The translations under genes were made by a program, and so were the position numbers. Of a stretch of DNA of 64,000 nucleotides, positions 51,190 through 60,417 are shown piece by piece. The DNA comes from Paramixta manurensis (GTDB lineage: Bacteria > Pseudomonadota > Gammaproteobacteria > Enterobacterales > Enterobacteriaceae). The DNA lies in contig NZ_CP054212.1 in NCBI RefSeq assembly GCF_013285385.1, forward strand, positions 1,984,001 to 2,048,000, read 5' to 3'. Each line of letters starts with the position of its first letter. Position 1 is the stretch's first letter. The notes under the pieces are model-generated. The model was given only the letters and a program-made list of their open reading frames with translations, searched no databases and had not been told where the DNA came from.

Positions 51190-52407
51190 ATGACACAACG
51201 TTACACCGCATGGGGCCAAGGGCCAGATGACAATTACGCTGAACTGGCGGCGCGTTTCCGTCCGCTATTTGAACGTATTCGCGCAGATGCCGAGCAGCGT
51301 GAAAACAGCCGGGAATTGCTATTTGAAGCGATAAGCTGGCTTAAACAAGCCCGTTTTGGCGCGTTACGCCTGCCGGTAGCGGAGGGCGGTTTCGGCGCAT
51401 CGTTACCGACGTTGTTTAGCTTGCTGATTGAGTTGGCTGCCGCTGACTCTAATGTGGCGCAGGCGCTGCGTGCGCATTTTGGCTTTGTTGATAATTTACT
51501 GCTCTCGCCGGATCGGCAACGACAAGGGCGTTGGTTTCCACGTATTGCGCGGGGAGATTTGGTGGGCAATGCCTGGAGTGAGATTGGCGATGCCCGCCAG
51601 GGACAATTCTCTACGCGTGTGACGATCAACGCCGGGCGAGCGACATTGCGTGGTGAAAAATATTACACCACCGGTTCGTTGTATGCCGATTGGATCAATA
51701 CCGGCGCCAGTGGCGAAGACAATCAATCGCTCAATGTGGTGGTGGCGCGTACCGCACCGGGCGTGGAGGTGGTTGATGACTGGAATGGGTTTGGGCAACG
51801 CTTAACCGCCAGCGGCAGCGCACGATTTGTCGATGCGCCGGTTGATATTGAGGATGTGATTATCAACACGGCGCAAACCTCTTCGGAACCCGCCTTTTAT
51901 CAACTGGTACATTTGGCGACGCTCGCCGGTATTGGGCGAGCGGCAGCAGAAGATGTAGCGTTGGCCGTCAGACAGCGCCAGCGTAGCTACTCGCATGCGA
52001 CTTCGCCATTGCCCGCCAACGATGCGCAAATTCTGCAAATTGTGGGGCAGGTACATGGCGCCGCCTACGCGGCGGGCGCAGTGGTGCTTCAGGGCGCGCG
52101 GGCGCTTGAACGGGCATTTGACCTACGTCATCAGGCTGAGCTGGGCGATGAAGCCAACGCGCAAGCGGAGTTAGAGATTGCGCAATCCCAAACGGTGGTC
52201 TCCGATTTAATTCTGAATGCCGTGACGATTTTGTTTGATGCGTTGGGCGCTTCGGCTACCGTGCGCGAGCGGGCGTTAGATCGCTACTGGCGCAATGCGC
52301 GTACCTTAACGTCGCACAATCCGCGGGTGTATAAAGACCGGATCGTGGGCGATTACGCGGTAAACGGTACCGCGCCGGGCTATCAGTGGCGGATTGGTAA
52401 AGCGTAG
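51190..52407 (+). CDS. Acyl-CoA-dehydrogenase-fold flavin monooxygenase, SfnB/DszC-like
   Basis: 405 residues. The fold is shown by 'EGGFGASLPTLFSLLIELAAADSNVAQALRAHFGFVDNLL' (~60-100), 'LRGEKYYTTGSLYADWI' (~150) and 'YWRNARTLTSHNPRVYKDRIVGDY' (~360-383). The last, with His near the flavin, is typical of DszC/SfnB two-component monooxygenases rather than true acyl-CoA dehydrogenases. SfnB takes part in dimethyl sulfone use and DszC oxidises dibenzothiophene. It follows the oligopeptide-type importer by 22 bases with a GAGGAA site, so it probably attacks the imported sulfur compound using reduced flavin. Confidence 0.82.
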   Translation: MTQRYTAWGQGPDDNYAELAARFRPLFERIRADAEQRENSRELLFEAISWLKQARFGALRLPVAEGGFGASLPTLFSLLIELAAADSNVAQALRAHFGFVDNLLLSPDRQRQGRWFPRIARGDLVGNAWSEIGDARQGQFSTRVTINAGRATLRGEKYYTTGSLYADWINTGASGEDNQSLNVVVARTAPGVEVVDDWNGFGQRLTASGSARFVDAPVDIEDVIINTAQTSSEPAFYQLVHLATLAGIGRAAAEDVALAVRQRQRSYSHATSPLPANDAQILQIVGQVHGAAYAAGAVVLQGARALERAFDLRHQAELGDEANAQAELEIAQSQTVVSDLILNAVTILFDALGASATVRERALDRYWRNARTLTSHNPRVYKDRIVGDYAVNGTAPGYQWRIGKA

Positions 52408-52516
52408 TTAATGCCGTTTACGGAAAAACCGCGATCCACACCCGCGCTTCCACAGAAACTTATCGTAATAAATGGATGACGTTAAGAGAGAATAAAAGGG
52501 TTAGAGCCGCTGGACG

Positions 52517-53152
52517 CTAGCCGTGCCGGTGTGGATTATCTTCCTGAATAATATGTTGATTAATCAGTTTCGCCAACGCGTCGGTATCTTTATTACTGAT
52601 AGCTTCCACCATTAAAAAGTGCTCCTGAGAAGACTTCACCACCCGCGCATGCGAATTCCACTGCCCGAGCGCGGCTGACGGCACCCGGCTGCGCAAATCA
52701 AAAATGAGCTCAACCATATCCTGATTGGCACAGGGCGCCAGCAGGGCGCGGTGAAAGGCGAGGTTGGCTTCATACTGCTCCAGTAACGTGCCATATTGCG
52801 TGCAGTGTTCAAATTGCCCGGCGCAGTGGCGCAGCCTTTGCAGCGAAGCGTCATCGGTATGCGCGACAATATCTGCCGCCGAGGCGCTTTCGAGAATAGC
52901 GCGGATGGCGGAAATATTGCGCCGTTGCTGCTCATTCGGTGAATAAACGTGATAACCGCGATTGGGCACGTGCTGCACCAGCCGCTCAATGACCAACTGA
53001 TCCAGCGCGCGGCGAACCTCGCTGCGGCTACAGTTATAACGTTCCGCCAGTTCAACCTGCTTTAACCAGCTACCGGGTTTAAACTCACCGGTATTGATAT
53101 CCATCGCCAGGCTGTTTGCGACATTCACCAACACGCTTTTACGTTGCTTCAT
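52517..53152 (-). CDS. GntR-family regulator, FCD-type
   Basis: 211 residues. The winged helix 'LAMDINTGEFKPGSWLKQVELAERYNCSRSEVRRALDQLVIERLVQHVPNRGYHVYS' carries the GntR pattern, followed by a helical ligand domain with 'EANLAFHRALLAPCANQDMVELI'. It is divergent from the alpha/beta hydrolase operon. A perfect 16-bp palindrome at 53375-53390 lies in the shared region and is a good operator candidate. It likely controls the hydrolase/peptidase/transporter genes. It converges on the monooxygenase gene with no clear terminator between. Confidence 0.88.
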   Translation of the reverse strand: MKQRKSVLVNVANSLAMDINTGEFKPGSWLKQVELAERYNCSRSEVRRALDQLVIERLVQHVPNRGYHVYSPNEQQRRNISAIRAILESASAADIVAHTDDASLQRLRHCAGQFEHCTQYGTLLEQYEANLAFHRALLAPCANQDMVELIFDLRSRVPSAALGQWNSHARVVKSSQEHFLMVEAISNKDTDALAKLINQHIIQEDNPHRHG

Positions 53153-53374
53153 TAGGTTATCCCTTTACTCATTTCTGCCGGTCAATAATGCTGGCTGCGC
53201 AGCATTTTCGCCAGTTTTCTCCGGCTATCATTCGGTTTTCATCTGACGACAATACGGCTGACTGACTATTTAATGATAAATAACAGTAGGTTAAATCACG
53301 TCTTTCGCTTTCCTTCCTCATAATCTCGCTAAATTGTGACATGAACCAGATCTTTTGTTAATAAATTGTTTTTT

Positions 53375-53390
53375 AAATTGGCGCCAATTT
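53375..53390. promoter_or_regulatory. Perfect 16-bp palindrome AAATTGGCGCCAATTT
   Basis: It is located 52 bases before the alpha/beta hydrolase start, in the 289-bp gap between it and the divergent GntR gene. Long perfect palindromes at this place commonly bind the adjacent GntR regulator. A direct repeat TCGAACAG (53413-53420, 53424-53431) lies between it and the start codon. Confidence 0.55.
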
Positions 53391-53441
53391 TGGTTTTATG
53401 ATTGAATCGATTTCGAACAGTTATCGAACAGGAAATCAGGG

Positions 53442-54302
53442 ATGCAAAATACCGATGTAAAACCGGAGGCAGAGAGTGCGGCACAACGCAGCCATGCGCT
53501 CTATTTTCGTGGCAGTACCACCATTTTTGCCTGCCGCCAGGATCCACGCTTTCAATATTGTCTCTATGTGCCGCCCGCTTTTGATGCCGACCGCCGCGCC
53601 TATCGGCTAGTGGTCGCCATGCATGGCACCGGACGATCAATGACGCAATATCGCGATGCCTTTGCCGAATTTGCTCGCTACAACCACTGTGTGGTGCTGG
53701 CGCCGCTATTTCCGGTGGGGCCGTTGGGCGACGGCAACTCGCATGGCTTCAAATACATCATTGAGCAAGATATTCGTTATGACCAAGTGTTATTGACCAT
53801 GATTGACGAAGTTAGCGCCTCGCTGGCGCATGATTTCGGTCGCTTCCTCCTGTTTGGTTACTCCGGCGGCGGACATTTTGCTCACCGTTTTCTTTACATC
53901 CACCCGGAGAAATTACTCGGCGTCTCAATTGGCGCACCGGGTTCGGTCACGTTACTGGATGAAGAGCAGGAGTGGTGGGTTGGCGTGCGCGATTTTGAAG
54001 CGCGTTTCCACAAACCCCTTAATTATGAGGCGATGCGCCAGGTTGCCGTCCATTTGGTGGTGGGCAAAGTCGACATCGAAACCTGGGAAATCACCCATCC
54101 GGCGGACGGCAAATATTATCAACCCGGCTGCAACGATGCCGGAAGCACGCGGGTTGAGCGTAATACAGCCTTACTTAACAGCCTACGCGCCCATGGGATC
54201 GACGCAGTACAAGATATTGTGCCCAACGTGGGGCATGACGGTATGAAGGTGCTCGATCAGGTGAAAGATTTCTTCCTCCATGTTTTGCAGCAAGCACGTT
54301 AA
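53442..54302 (+). CDS. Alpha/beta hydrolase, esterase/depolymerase-like
   Basis: 286 residues. Oxyanion region 'LVVAMHGTGRSM' (~57-67), nucleophile Ser141 in 'LFGYSGGGHFAHRF' and a late His in 'IVPNVGHDGMKV' (~265) form the usual triad. The overall pattern resembles PHB-depolymerase/feruloyl-esterase-type hydrolases. There is no signal peptide, so it is cytoplasmic. Its stop is followed within 14 bases by the C45 peptidase gene, with AAGGAG between. It may release an ester or amide fragment from an imported compound. Confidence 0.78.
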   Translation: MQNTDVKPEAESAAQRSHALYFRGSTTIFACRQDPRFQYCLYVPPAFDADRRAYRLVVAMHGTGRSMTQYRDAFAEFARYNHCVVLAPLFPVGPLGDGNSHGFKYIIEQDIRYDQVLLTMIDEVSASLAHDFGRFLLFGYSGGGHFAHRFLYIHPEKLLGVSIGAPGSVTLLDEEQEWWVGVRDFEARFHKPLNYEAMRQVAVHLVVGKVDIETWEITHPADGKYYQPGCNDAGSTRVERNTALLNSLRAHGIDAVQDIVPNVGHDGMKVLDQVKDFFLHVLQQAR

Positions 54303-54315
54303 GGAGCCCGCCATT

Positions 54316-55422
54316 ATGACGCAACCGTTCCCCCTGATTGAGATTAGCGGCTCGCCTTTTGTGCGCGGTCAGCAATACGGCGAGCAGGCGCGAACACGCA
54401 TTCACGCCAGCGTTGCAATCTATGGCGATCAGTTGGATGACCTGCAGATCAGCGCGCCGCAACGCCACCAGTTAATTGATGGATTTAGCGCGCTCATCCG
54501 CGACTTTGATGCCGATTACCTGGAAGAAATGCGCGGTATTGCCGAAGGCGCCAATGTTCCGCTGGAAGCGATTGTAATGATTAACGCCCGCACGGAAGTG
54601 ATCGCGCAGGCGCGTCGCTTGCAGGATTACGCCACTCCGCATGACAACCAGATTAAAGATGGCTGTAGCGGCGCGGTCATTTTGCCCGCCCGTAGCGCAC
54701 ACGGGAAACTGATTCACGGGCAAAACTGGGATTGGCGCGCAGAGTGTGCGGAAAGCTCGGTGGTGGTGAGGATTCGCCGCGACAACGGGCCGGATGTCTT
54801 GACATTTGTTGAAGCCGGCGGGCTGGCGCGTAGCGGTATGAACAGCACAGGTATTGCCATCACCGCTAACTATCTACGCTGCGAGCGTGACTATACGCAG
54901 CGCGGTGTACCGCTGTCGCTAATTCGGCGTAAAGCGCTGGAGCAGCAGCATATGGCATTGGCGATGCGCGTGGTGGCTACCACGCCGAAGTCTTGCTCCA
55001 ACAATATGATTTTAAGCACTAAAGAGGGCTTTGCTATCGATTTCGAATGCGCGCCGGACGAGTGTTTTACCCTCTATCCGCAGGAGGGGTTGCTGGTACA
55101 TGCCAATCATTGGGAGAGCCTGGCGGCGCGCTGCAAAGTACGTGAAGAAGGTATCGAAGCCTCGCCGGATTCTCTCTATCGCAGTTGGCGCGTAAGCCAA
55201 TTACTGGCGAAAACCGCGTTGCCGGATGAAGAGACGATGAAGCAAGCCTTTTTTGATGATTTTGGCGCGCCTTATTCCGTCTGTCGTCCGCCAAGACCGG
55301 GGTTTAGCAGCGATTTGTCGGCAACGGTAGCCATGATTGTGATGACGCCAGCGGATGGTGTGATGGATGTTGCGCCGCTTCCGGCGATCAACAAAACCTT
55401 TACGCGCTATTCGCTTGATTAA
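54316..55422 (+). CDS. C45-family autoproteolytic acyltransferase/hydrolase (penicillin acyltransferase-like)
   Basis: 368 residues from the ATG at 54316 (AAGGAG ten bases upstream). 'SPFVRGQQYGEQ' near the start and 'EMRGIAEGANVPLEAIVMINARTE' (~71-94) match the IAT/C45 peptidase family. The predicted self-cleavage site is Gly116-Cys117 in 'IKDGCSGAVI', freeing Cys117 as the catalytic nucleophile, with 'HGQNWDW' following. Family members hydrolyse or exchange acyl groups on amines such as 6-APA or acyl-homoserine-like amides. It lies between the hydrolase and an oligopeptide-type importer, so an N-acylated small molecule is the likely substrate. Confidence 0.85.
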   Translation: MTQPFPLIEISGSPFVRGQQYGEQARTRIHASVAIYGDQLDDLQISAPQRHQLIDGFSALIRDFDADYLEEMRGIAEGANVPLEAIVMINARTEVIAQARRLQDYATPHDNQIKDGCSGAVILPARSAHGKLIHGQNWDWRAECAESSVVVRIRRDNGPDVLTFVEAGGLARSGMNSTGIAITANYLRCERDYTQRGVPLSLIRRKALEQQHMALAMRVVATTPKSCSNNMILSTKEGFAIDFECAPDECFTLYPQEGLLVHANHWESLAARCKVREEGIEASPDSLYRSWRVSQLLAKTALPDEETMKQAFFDDFGAPYSVCRPPRPGFSSDLSATVAMIVMTPADGVMDVAPLPAINKTFTRYSLD

Positions 55423-55437
55423 CTGTGAGAGGGCTGT

Positions 55438-56991
55438 ATGAAAAAAAGATTAACCGGCGTCGCGATTGTTGCCCCGTTATTACTGGCGCAGCCATTGCAG
55501 GCAGCCGACAACAGCGTTATTCATTTTGCGTTAAACCAGGATATTCGTAGCAGTCAACCCGGCGTCAACCGCGATGGCAATACTGATGATGTGCTAATGC
55601 ATGTGGTGGAAGGATTGGTGGGCTACCGTGAGGATGGTACCGTCGGGCCGATGCTGGCAGCGGGCTGGAAAGTCTCCGATGCGGGCAAAACCTACACCTT
55701 TACGTTACGTGATGGGGTGAAATTTCATAATGGTGACCCTGTAACGTCTAACGATGTGGTCTGGAGCTGGCAGCATTGGACCGCTCCGAAAACGCAGTGG
55801 CGCTGTTTACGCGAGTTTGATGGCAGCGGCCTGATTCACGTTACCTCGGTGAGCGCGCCCGATGCTAAAACAGTGGTCATGAAGCTGGAAAAACCGGTAG
55901 CGCTATTCCTTGACTCGCTGGCACGGACCGACTGCGGTGCCGCTGCGGTTATCAGCCCGAAATCGGTGGATGCCAATGGTAAATGGATAAAGCCGATTGG
56001 CACCGGGCCGTTTAGCTTTGGCACATGGAAACACGGCGAATACGTCTCCTTAATGCGCTTTGCCGATTATGCGTCGCTGCCGGGTAAACCGAATGGCTTT
56101 GTCGGCGGTAAAAAGGCGCTGGTCGATGAGGTCCGTTTTATGGCGGTACCGGATGCCGCTACGGTGAAAGCCGGCCTCAGTTCAGGCGCTATTGAGGTGG
56201 CGCAGGTGAGCCCTATTGATGCCAGCGATCTAAAAAAAGATGCCAACATCGGTATTGAAGTCGCGGCCAATGCGCAACGCCACGGGCTGTTGATTCAGAC
56301 CAACGATCCATTGCTAAAAAACGTCAAACTGCGGCAAGCCATCGCTTCCGCGTTAGATACACAGCAAATTGCGCTGGGTACCAGCCAAGGCATGGCGACG
56401 CCAAGCAATTCCAATATCTCGACCGCCTCGGCGTTTTACACCGCAGTGGAAAAACAGGGGTATCGCTACGATCCGACACAAACCGCCCGCTTGTTGAAAG
56501 CGGCGGGTTATCACGGGCAAACCATCGAAATCATCGCCAATAAGCGCTCAACCGTACCGAGCTTTGATATGGCGATTATCGCCCAGGCGATGTTACAGGC
56601 GGCGGGTATTAATGCCAAAGTCACCACCATGGAGTGGGCAACGCAACTGGAGCGTTATCAGTCCGGGCGCTACCAGATGATGGCCTTCACCTATTCAGCG
56701 CGCTTTAACCCGGCGCTGGCGTTTGAGCAAATTGTTGGCGATAAAACCAAGCAAACCCGCAAAGTCTGGGGCGATCCGCAGGCGATTAAGCTGACCGATA
56801 GCCTGGCGTATATGGATGATAAAAGCCAAATCCAAACCACGGTAGACGCACTGCATAAGCAGATGATTGAACAGGTTCCGCTGATTGTGTTCTATCCGGG
56901 GCTGGATATTGTCGCACACCGTAAAAACATTAGCGGCTATAAAGCCTGGCTGGCTGCGGCGGTCAGATTATGGAATGTCTCCAAAGCCTGA
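55438..56991 (+). CDS. ABC transporter solute-binding protein family 5
   Basis: 517 residues with signal peptide 'TGVAIVAPLLLAQPLQAAD' (cleavage ~22). Landmarks are 'LAAGWKVSDAGKTYTFTLRDGVKFHNGDPVTSNDV' (~73-107) and 'PIGTGPFSFGTWKHGEYVSL' (~185-205). The last third carries 'SRYDP..ARLLKAAGY'-type sequence. It binds a peptide-like or amine ligand in the periplasm. It is 15 bases after the C45 peptidase gene in the same operon. Confidence 0.9.
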   Translation: MKKRLTGVAIVAPLLLAQPLQAADNSVIHFALNQDIRSSQPGVNRDGNTDDVLMHVVEGLVGYREDGTVGPMLAAGWKVSDAGKTYTFTLRDGVKFHNGDPVTSNDVVWSWQHWTAPKTQWRCLREFDGSGLIHVTSVSAPDAKTVVMKLEKPVALFLDSLARTDCGAAAVISPKSVDANGKWIKPIGTGPFSFGTWKHGEYVSLMRFADYASLPGKPNGFVGGKKALVDEVRFMAVPDAATVKAGLSSGAIEVAQVSPIDASDLKKDANIGIEVAANAQRHGLLIQTNDPLLKNVKLRQAIASALDTQQIALGTSQGMATPSNSNISTASAFYTAVEKQGYRYDPTQTARLLKAAGYHGQTIEIIANKRSTVPSFDMAIIAQAMLQAAGINAKVTTMEWATQLERYQSGRYQMMAFTYSARFNPALAFEQIVGDKTKQTRKVWGDPQAIKLTDSLAYMDDKSQIQTTVDALHKQMIEQVPLIVFYPGLDIVAHRKNISGYKAWLAAAVRLWNVSKA

Positions 56992-57005
56992 GGTAAGGAG
57001 CGCGC

Positions 57006-57947
57006 ATGTTGCAATTTCTTTTCGCCCGCATCATGGCGGCGATCCCGACGCTGCTGTTGGTCACGGTACTGGTGTTTCTGCTTACCCGCCTGGTGCCGGG
57101 CGATCCGGCGCTATTAATGCTCGGCGATATGGCGACCGAATCCAGCCTGGCGGATTTGCGTCATAGCATGGGCCTCGATCAGGGGCTGCTACAACAGTTT
57201 CTGATCTGGTTCGGCCAAGTGTTGCATGGCAATTTCGGACAGTCGATTCAGACCGGTCAGGCGGTGCTGCCGCTCATTTTACAGCGCTTTGGCGTCACCT
57301 TAAGCGTGGTATTGGCGGCGATTGTGATCGCCTCGTTGCTGGCGGTCCCCGCCGGGATGCTGGCGGCCTGGAAGCAGAATTCGAAATGGGATATTGGGCT
57401 GGTAATGTTCTCCACCTTCCTGCTTTCGATTCCCAGTTTTTGGATGGGGTTACTGATCTTATTGACGCTGGGTCTGAGCCTGGGCTGGTTGCCGGTGGTG
57501 GGCTACGTCTCGGTTACCGATAACCTGCAACAGGGCGTGCTGTATCTGCTAATGCCAGTGCTGACGCTGGTATTAGTTGAGATCGGCGCACTGGTGCGGA
57601 TGATGCGTGCCAGTACGCTGGAAGTACTGCGGTTGGATTATGTCTCGCACGCACGGGCGAAAGGGCTACGCGAGCGCACCGTGCTGTCGCGTCATGTGTT
57701 TCCGAATGCATTTGGCCCCACCTGGACGCTAATTGGCCTCACGTTGGGTAATTTACTGAGTGGTGTCGCGGTCACCGAAACGGTGTTCAGCCTGCCGGGG
57801 TTGGGCAGATTATTAGTGGATTCGATTTACGCGCGTGACTACCCGGTCATTCAGGGCTGCATGCTGTTTATCGCCACGCTGTATGTGCTAACCAATTTGG
57901 TGATTGATGCGCTCTATCCACTGTTTAATCCGAGGGTTTCCGCCTGA
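57006..57947 (+). CDS. ABC transporter permease, DppB type
   Basis: 313 residues. 'TRLVPGDPALLMLGDMATE' (~28-46) and EAA-type loop 'DYVSHARAKGLRERTVLSRHVFPNAFGP' (~212-240) are typical. GGAG site before the ATG. Its stop shares one base with the next start (TGATG). Confidence 0.92.
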   Translation: MLQFLFARIMAAIPTLLLVTVLVFLLTRLVPGDPALLMLGDMATESSLADLRHSMGLDQGLLQQFLIWFGQVLHGNFGQSIQTGQAVLPLILQRFGVTLSVVLAAIVIASLLAVPAGMLAAWKQNSKWDIGLVMFSTFLLSIPSFWMGLLILLTLGLSLGWLPVVGYVSVTDNLQQGVLYLLMPVLTLVLVEIGALVRMMRASTLEVLRLDYVSHARAKGLRERTVLSRHVFPNAFGPTWTLIGLTLGNLLSGVAVTETVFSLPGLGRLLVDSIYARDYPVIQGCMLFIATLYVLTNLVIDALYPLFNPRVSA

Positions 57948-58765
57948 TGAAAAGACGCATGGCAATCGCCCCCAATGCGCTACTGGGATTGATCTTAATT
58001 GGCCTGATAGTGACTGCGGGCGTGATGGGGTTTTTCTGGACGCCTTCCGATCCGGGACGAATTAATATTCTGGCGCGTCTACAAGGGCCGACATTTGCTC
58101 ACTGGTTGGGCACCGATGAGTATGGTCGTGACGTATTAAGTCGCCTGTTATTAGGTGCCAGTGCCAGCCTCTCGATTTCGGTGATTACGGTGAGCTTCGC
58201 CTTACTGGTCGGCATTTTGCTCGGGCTGGTCAGCGGCTATCTGCGTGGCATCATTGATCGACTAATTATGATGGTGACCGATACGTTATTGGCTTTTCCA
58301 GGCATTTTGCTGGCGCTGGGTTTGCTGAGTATTTTAGGCAACAACCGCTACGGCATTATTCTCGCGCTGGGGCTGGCTTATACCCCATCGGTGGTGCGTA
58401 TTGTGCGCGGTACGGTGATGGAGCTACGCGAAGCGGATTTTGTCGCCGCATCGCGGGTGATGGGGCATAGCGAATGGGCGATTCTGCGCCGCCATGTGTT
58501 GCCTAACTGTATCGCGCCGCTGACGGTGCTGGCGACCTCAATGCTGGGCTGGGTGCTGATCTCCGAGAGTGCGTTATCTTTTCTGGGGCTTGGCGTACCG
58601 CCGCCGGAGCCTACCTGGGGCAATATGCTGGCGGCCAGCCGAACCTATTTGGCGCAGGCGCCCTGGCTGGCGCTGCTGCCGGGGGCGTGTATTTCGCTGG
58701 CGCTATTGGGCGTTAACCTGTTGGGTGACGCATTACGTGATTACCTCGATCCAAGGATGCAGTGA
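57947..58765 (+). CDS. ABC transporter permease, DppC type
   Basis: 272 residues. 'HWLGTDEYGRDVLSRLLLGASASLSIS' (~49-75) and the loop 'DFVAASRVMGHSEWAILRRHVLPN' (~163-187) identify the second permease. It overlaps the ATPase start (TGATG). Confidence 0.92.
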   Translation: MKRRMAIAPNALLGLILIGLIVTAGVMGFFWTPSDPGRINILARLQGPTFAHWLGTDEYGRDVLSRLLLGASASLSISVITVSFALLVGILLGLVSGYLRGIIDRLIMMVTDTLLAFPGILLALGLLSILGNNRYGIILALGLAYTPSVVRIVRGTVMELREADFVAASRVMGHSEWAILRRHVLPNCIAPLTVLATSMLGWVLISESALSFLGLGVPPPEPTWGNMLAASRTYLAQAPWLALLPGACISLALLGVNLLGDALRDYLDPRMQ

Positions 58766-60408
58766 TGAAAACGCCGAATCGTGCTTTATTGCAGGTGGAA
58801 AATCTGCGTGTGAGCATCAATGAGCGCCAGGTGGTGAAGGGGATCTCTTTCTCGCTGGCGGAACGCGAAGTGCTGGCGGTAGTCGGTGAATCTGGCAGCG
58901 GGAAAACGCTGGCGATGCGTGCATTAATGCGTTTGTTGCCGACCGGTGTTGCCTTCGACGCCGCTGCCTTGTGTTTCGACGGGACAAGTTTGCTGGGCCT
59001 CAGCGGCGAACAGTTGCGGGCAGTGCGCGGTGCCCGCATCGGCATGGTGTTCCAGGAGCCGATGACTTCGCTCAATCCGGCAATGACGATTGGCCGTCAG
59101 TTGGATGAAGGGCTGGCGTTGCATACCTCCCTTAACGCCGCCGCGCGGCGCGAGAAAATTGTCGCGATGCTGGAGCGTGTGGGGTTACCCGAAGCTGAGA
59201 GCTTACTGAATCGCTACCCTCATGAGTTCTCGGGCGGCATGCGTCAGCGCGTGATGATTGCCTCCGTCATGCTGCCAGAGCCAAAACTGATTATCGCCGA
59301 TGAGCCAACTACCGCCCTCGACGTGTTGGTACAACATGAAGTGATGGCGTTGATGCTTTCGCTAACTGCGGAAAAAGGCAGCGCGGTGATCCTGATTAGT
59401 CACGATTTATCGATGGTGGCGAACTACGCCTCGCGCATTATGGTGATGGAGCAGGGCGAATTGGTGGAGCAGAATACCAGCGGAGCACTGCTGGCGCAGC
59501 CGCAGCATCCCTATACCCGACGTCTGTTGGAGGCTCTGCCGGTTCGCCAGCCAGCGCCAGATCGTCAAAAGCTGTTAGCCGCCGAAAGTATTATCGCGCT
59601 GCATAACGTGGATATTACCTACCGCGGGCGCAAGGCGTGGTTTAAGCCTGCGACCGTGACTGCCGCTGTCAAAGGCGTCAGTTTTAACGTGCGTGCCGGG
59701 GAAACCGTGGCATTAGTGGGCGCCAGCGGTTCCGGTAAGACTACTCTCGGCAAGCTGATTGCCGGGATGTTATCCGCCAGCGCGGGTACCCTGGCGTATA
59801 AAGGACGTTCGCTTGCGCAGGCCAGCAAAGCAGAACGCCGGGCGTGGCGGCGGGATTGCCAGCTTATTCAGCAAGATCCGTTTTCGTCACTCAATCCGCG
59901 CCTGCGTATCGCCCAGATTTTGGAAGAGCCGATCCTGCTGGTGGAGACCATGAACCGCAGCGCAAGACAACAACGGGTACGTGAAGTGTTGGAAGAGGTC
60001 GGGCTGGCTGATATGTTTTTGAGCCGTTATCCGCATCAACTTTCCGGCGGGCAGCGACAGCGGGTAGCGATCGCCCGTGCGATTATTCGGCGACCGGCGT
60101 TTATTATCGCCGATGAACCGACATCCGCGCTGGATATGACGGTGCAAAAACAGATCCTGCAATTATTAAAACGTTTGCAAGCGCATTATGGGTTTGCCTG
60201 CTTATTTATTACCCATGACTTGGGGGCGGTAGAGCAAATTGCCGACCGAATAATGGTAATGGAGCAAGGTAAACTGGTAGAAAGCGGCTGGAGCGATGAG
60301 GTATTGGATGCTCCGCAGCACCCTTATACCCAGCGTCTGCTCAACTGCCTCCCGGCGCTAAAACCGCTGGCGGGCGGCGGCTACCAATTACGGCAAAAAA
60401 GCGCGTAA
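58765..60408 (+). CDS. Fused dual-domain ABC ATPase (DppD-DppF type)
   Basis: 547 residues from the ATG at 58765 (AAGGA eight bases upstream; a GTG one codon earlier is possible). Domain 1: 'GESGSGKT', 'FSGGMRQRVMIAS', 'LIIADEPTTALD'. Domain 2: 'GASGSGKTTLGK', 'LSGGQRQRVAIARAI', 'FIIADEPTSALD'. It powers the second oligopeptide-type importer. It converges on the IclR gene with only 9 bases between stops. Confidence 0.93.
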   Translation: MKTPNRALLQVENLRVSINERQVVKGISFSLAEREVLAVVGESGSGKTLAMRALMRLLPTGVAFDAAALCFDGTSLLGLSGEQLRAVRGARIGMVFQEPMTSLNPAMTIGRQLDEGLALHTSLNAAARREKIVAMLERVGLPEAESLLNRYPHEFSGGMRQRVMIASVMLPEPKLIIADEPTTALDVLVQHEVMALMLSLTAEKGSAVILISHDLSMVANYASRIMVMEQGELVEQNTSGALLAQPQHPYTRRLLEALPVRQPAPDRQKLLAAESIIALHNVDITYRGRKAWFKPATVTAAVKGVSFNVRAGETVALVGASGSGKTTLGKLIAGMLSASAGTLAYKGRSLAQASKAERRAWRRDCQLIQQDPFSSLNPRLRIAQILEEPILLVETMNRSARQQRVREVLEEVGLADMFLSRYPHQLSGGQRQRVAIARAIIRRPAFIIADEPTSALDMTVQKQILQLLKRLQAHYGFACLFITHDLGAVEQIADRIMVMEQGKLVESGWSDEVLDAPQHPYTQRLLNCLPALKPLAGGGYQLRQKSA

Positions 60409-60417
60409 TGGCATGAA

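Noticed and set aside
51190..52407. Acyl-CoA dehydrogenase of the downstream CoA pathway
   Set aside because: The C-terminal region with the TSHNPRVYKDR segment and the importer operon context fit DszC/SfnB monooxygenases better, and the CoA-transferase genes are 10 kb away under other regulators.
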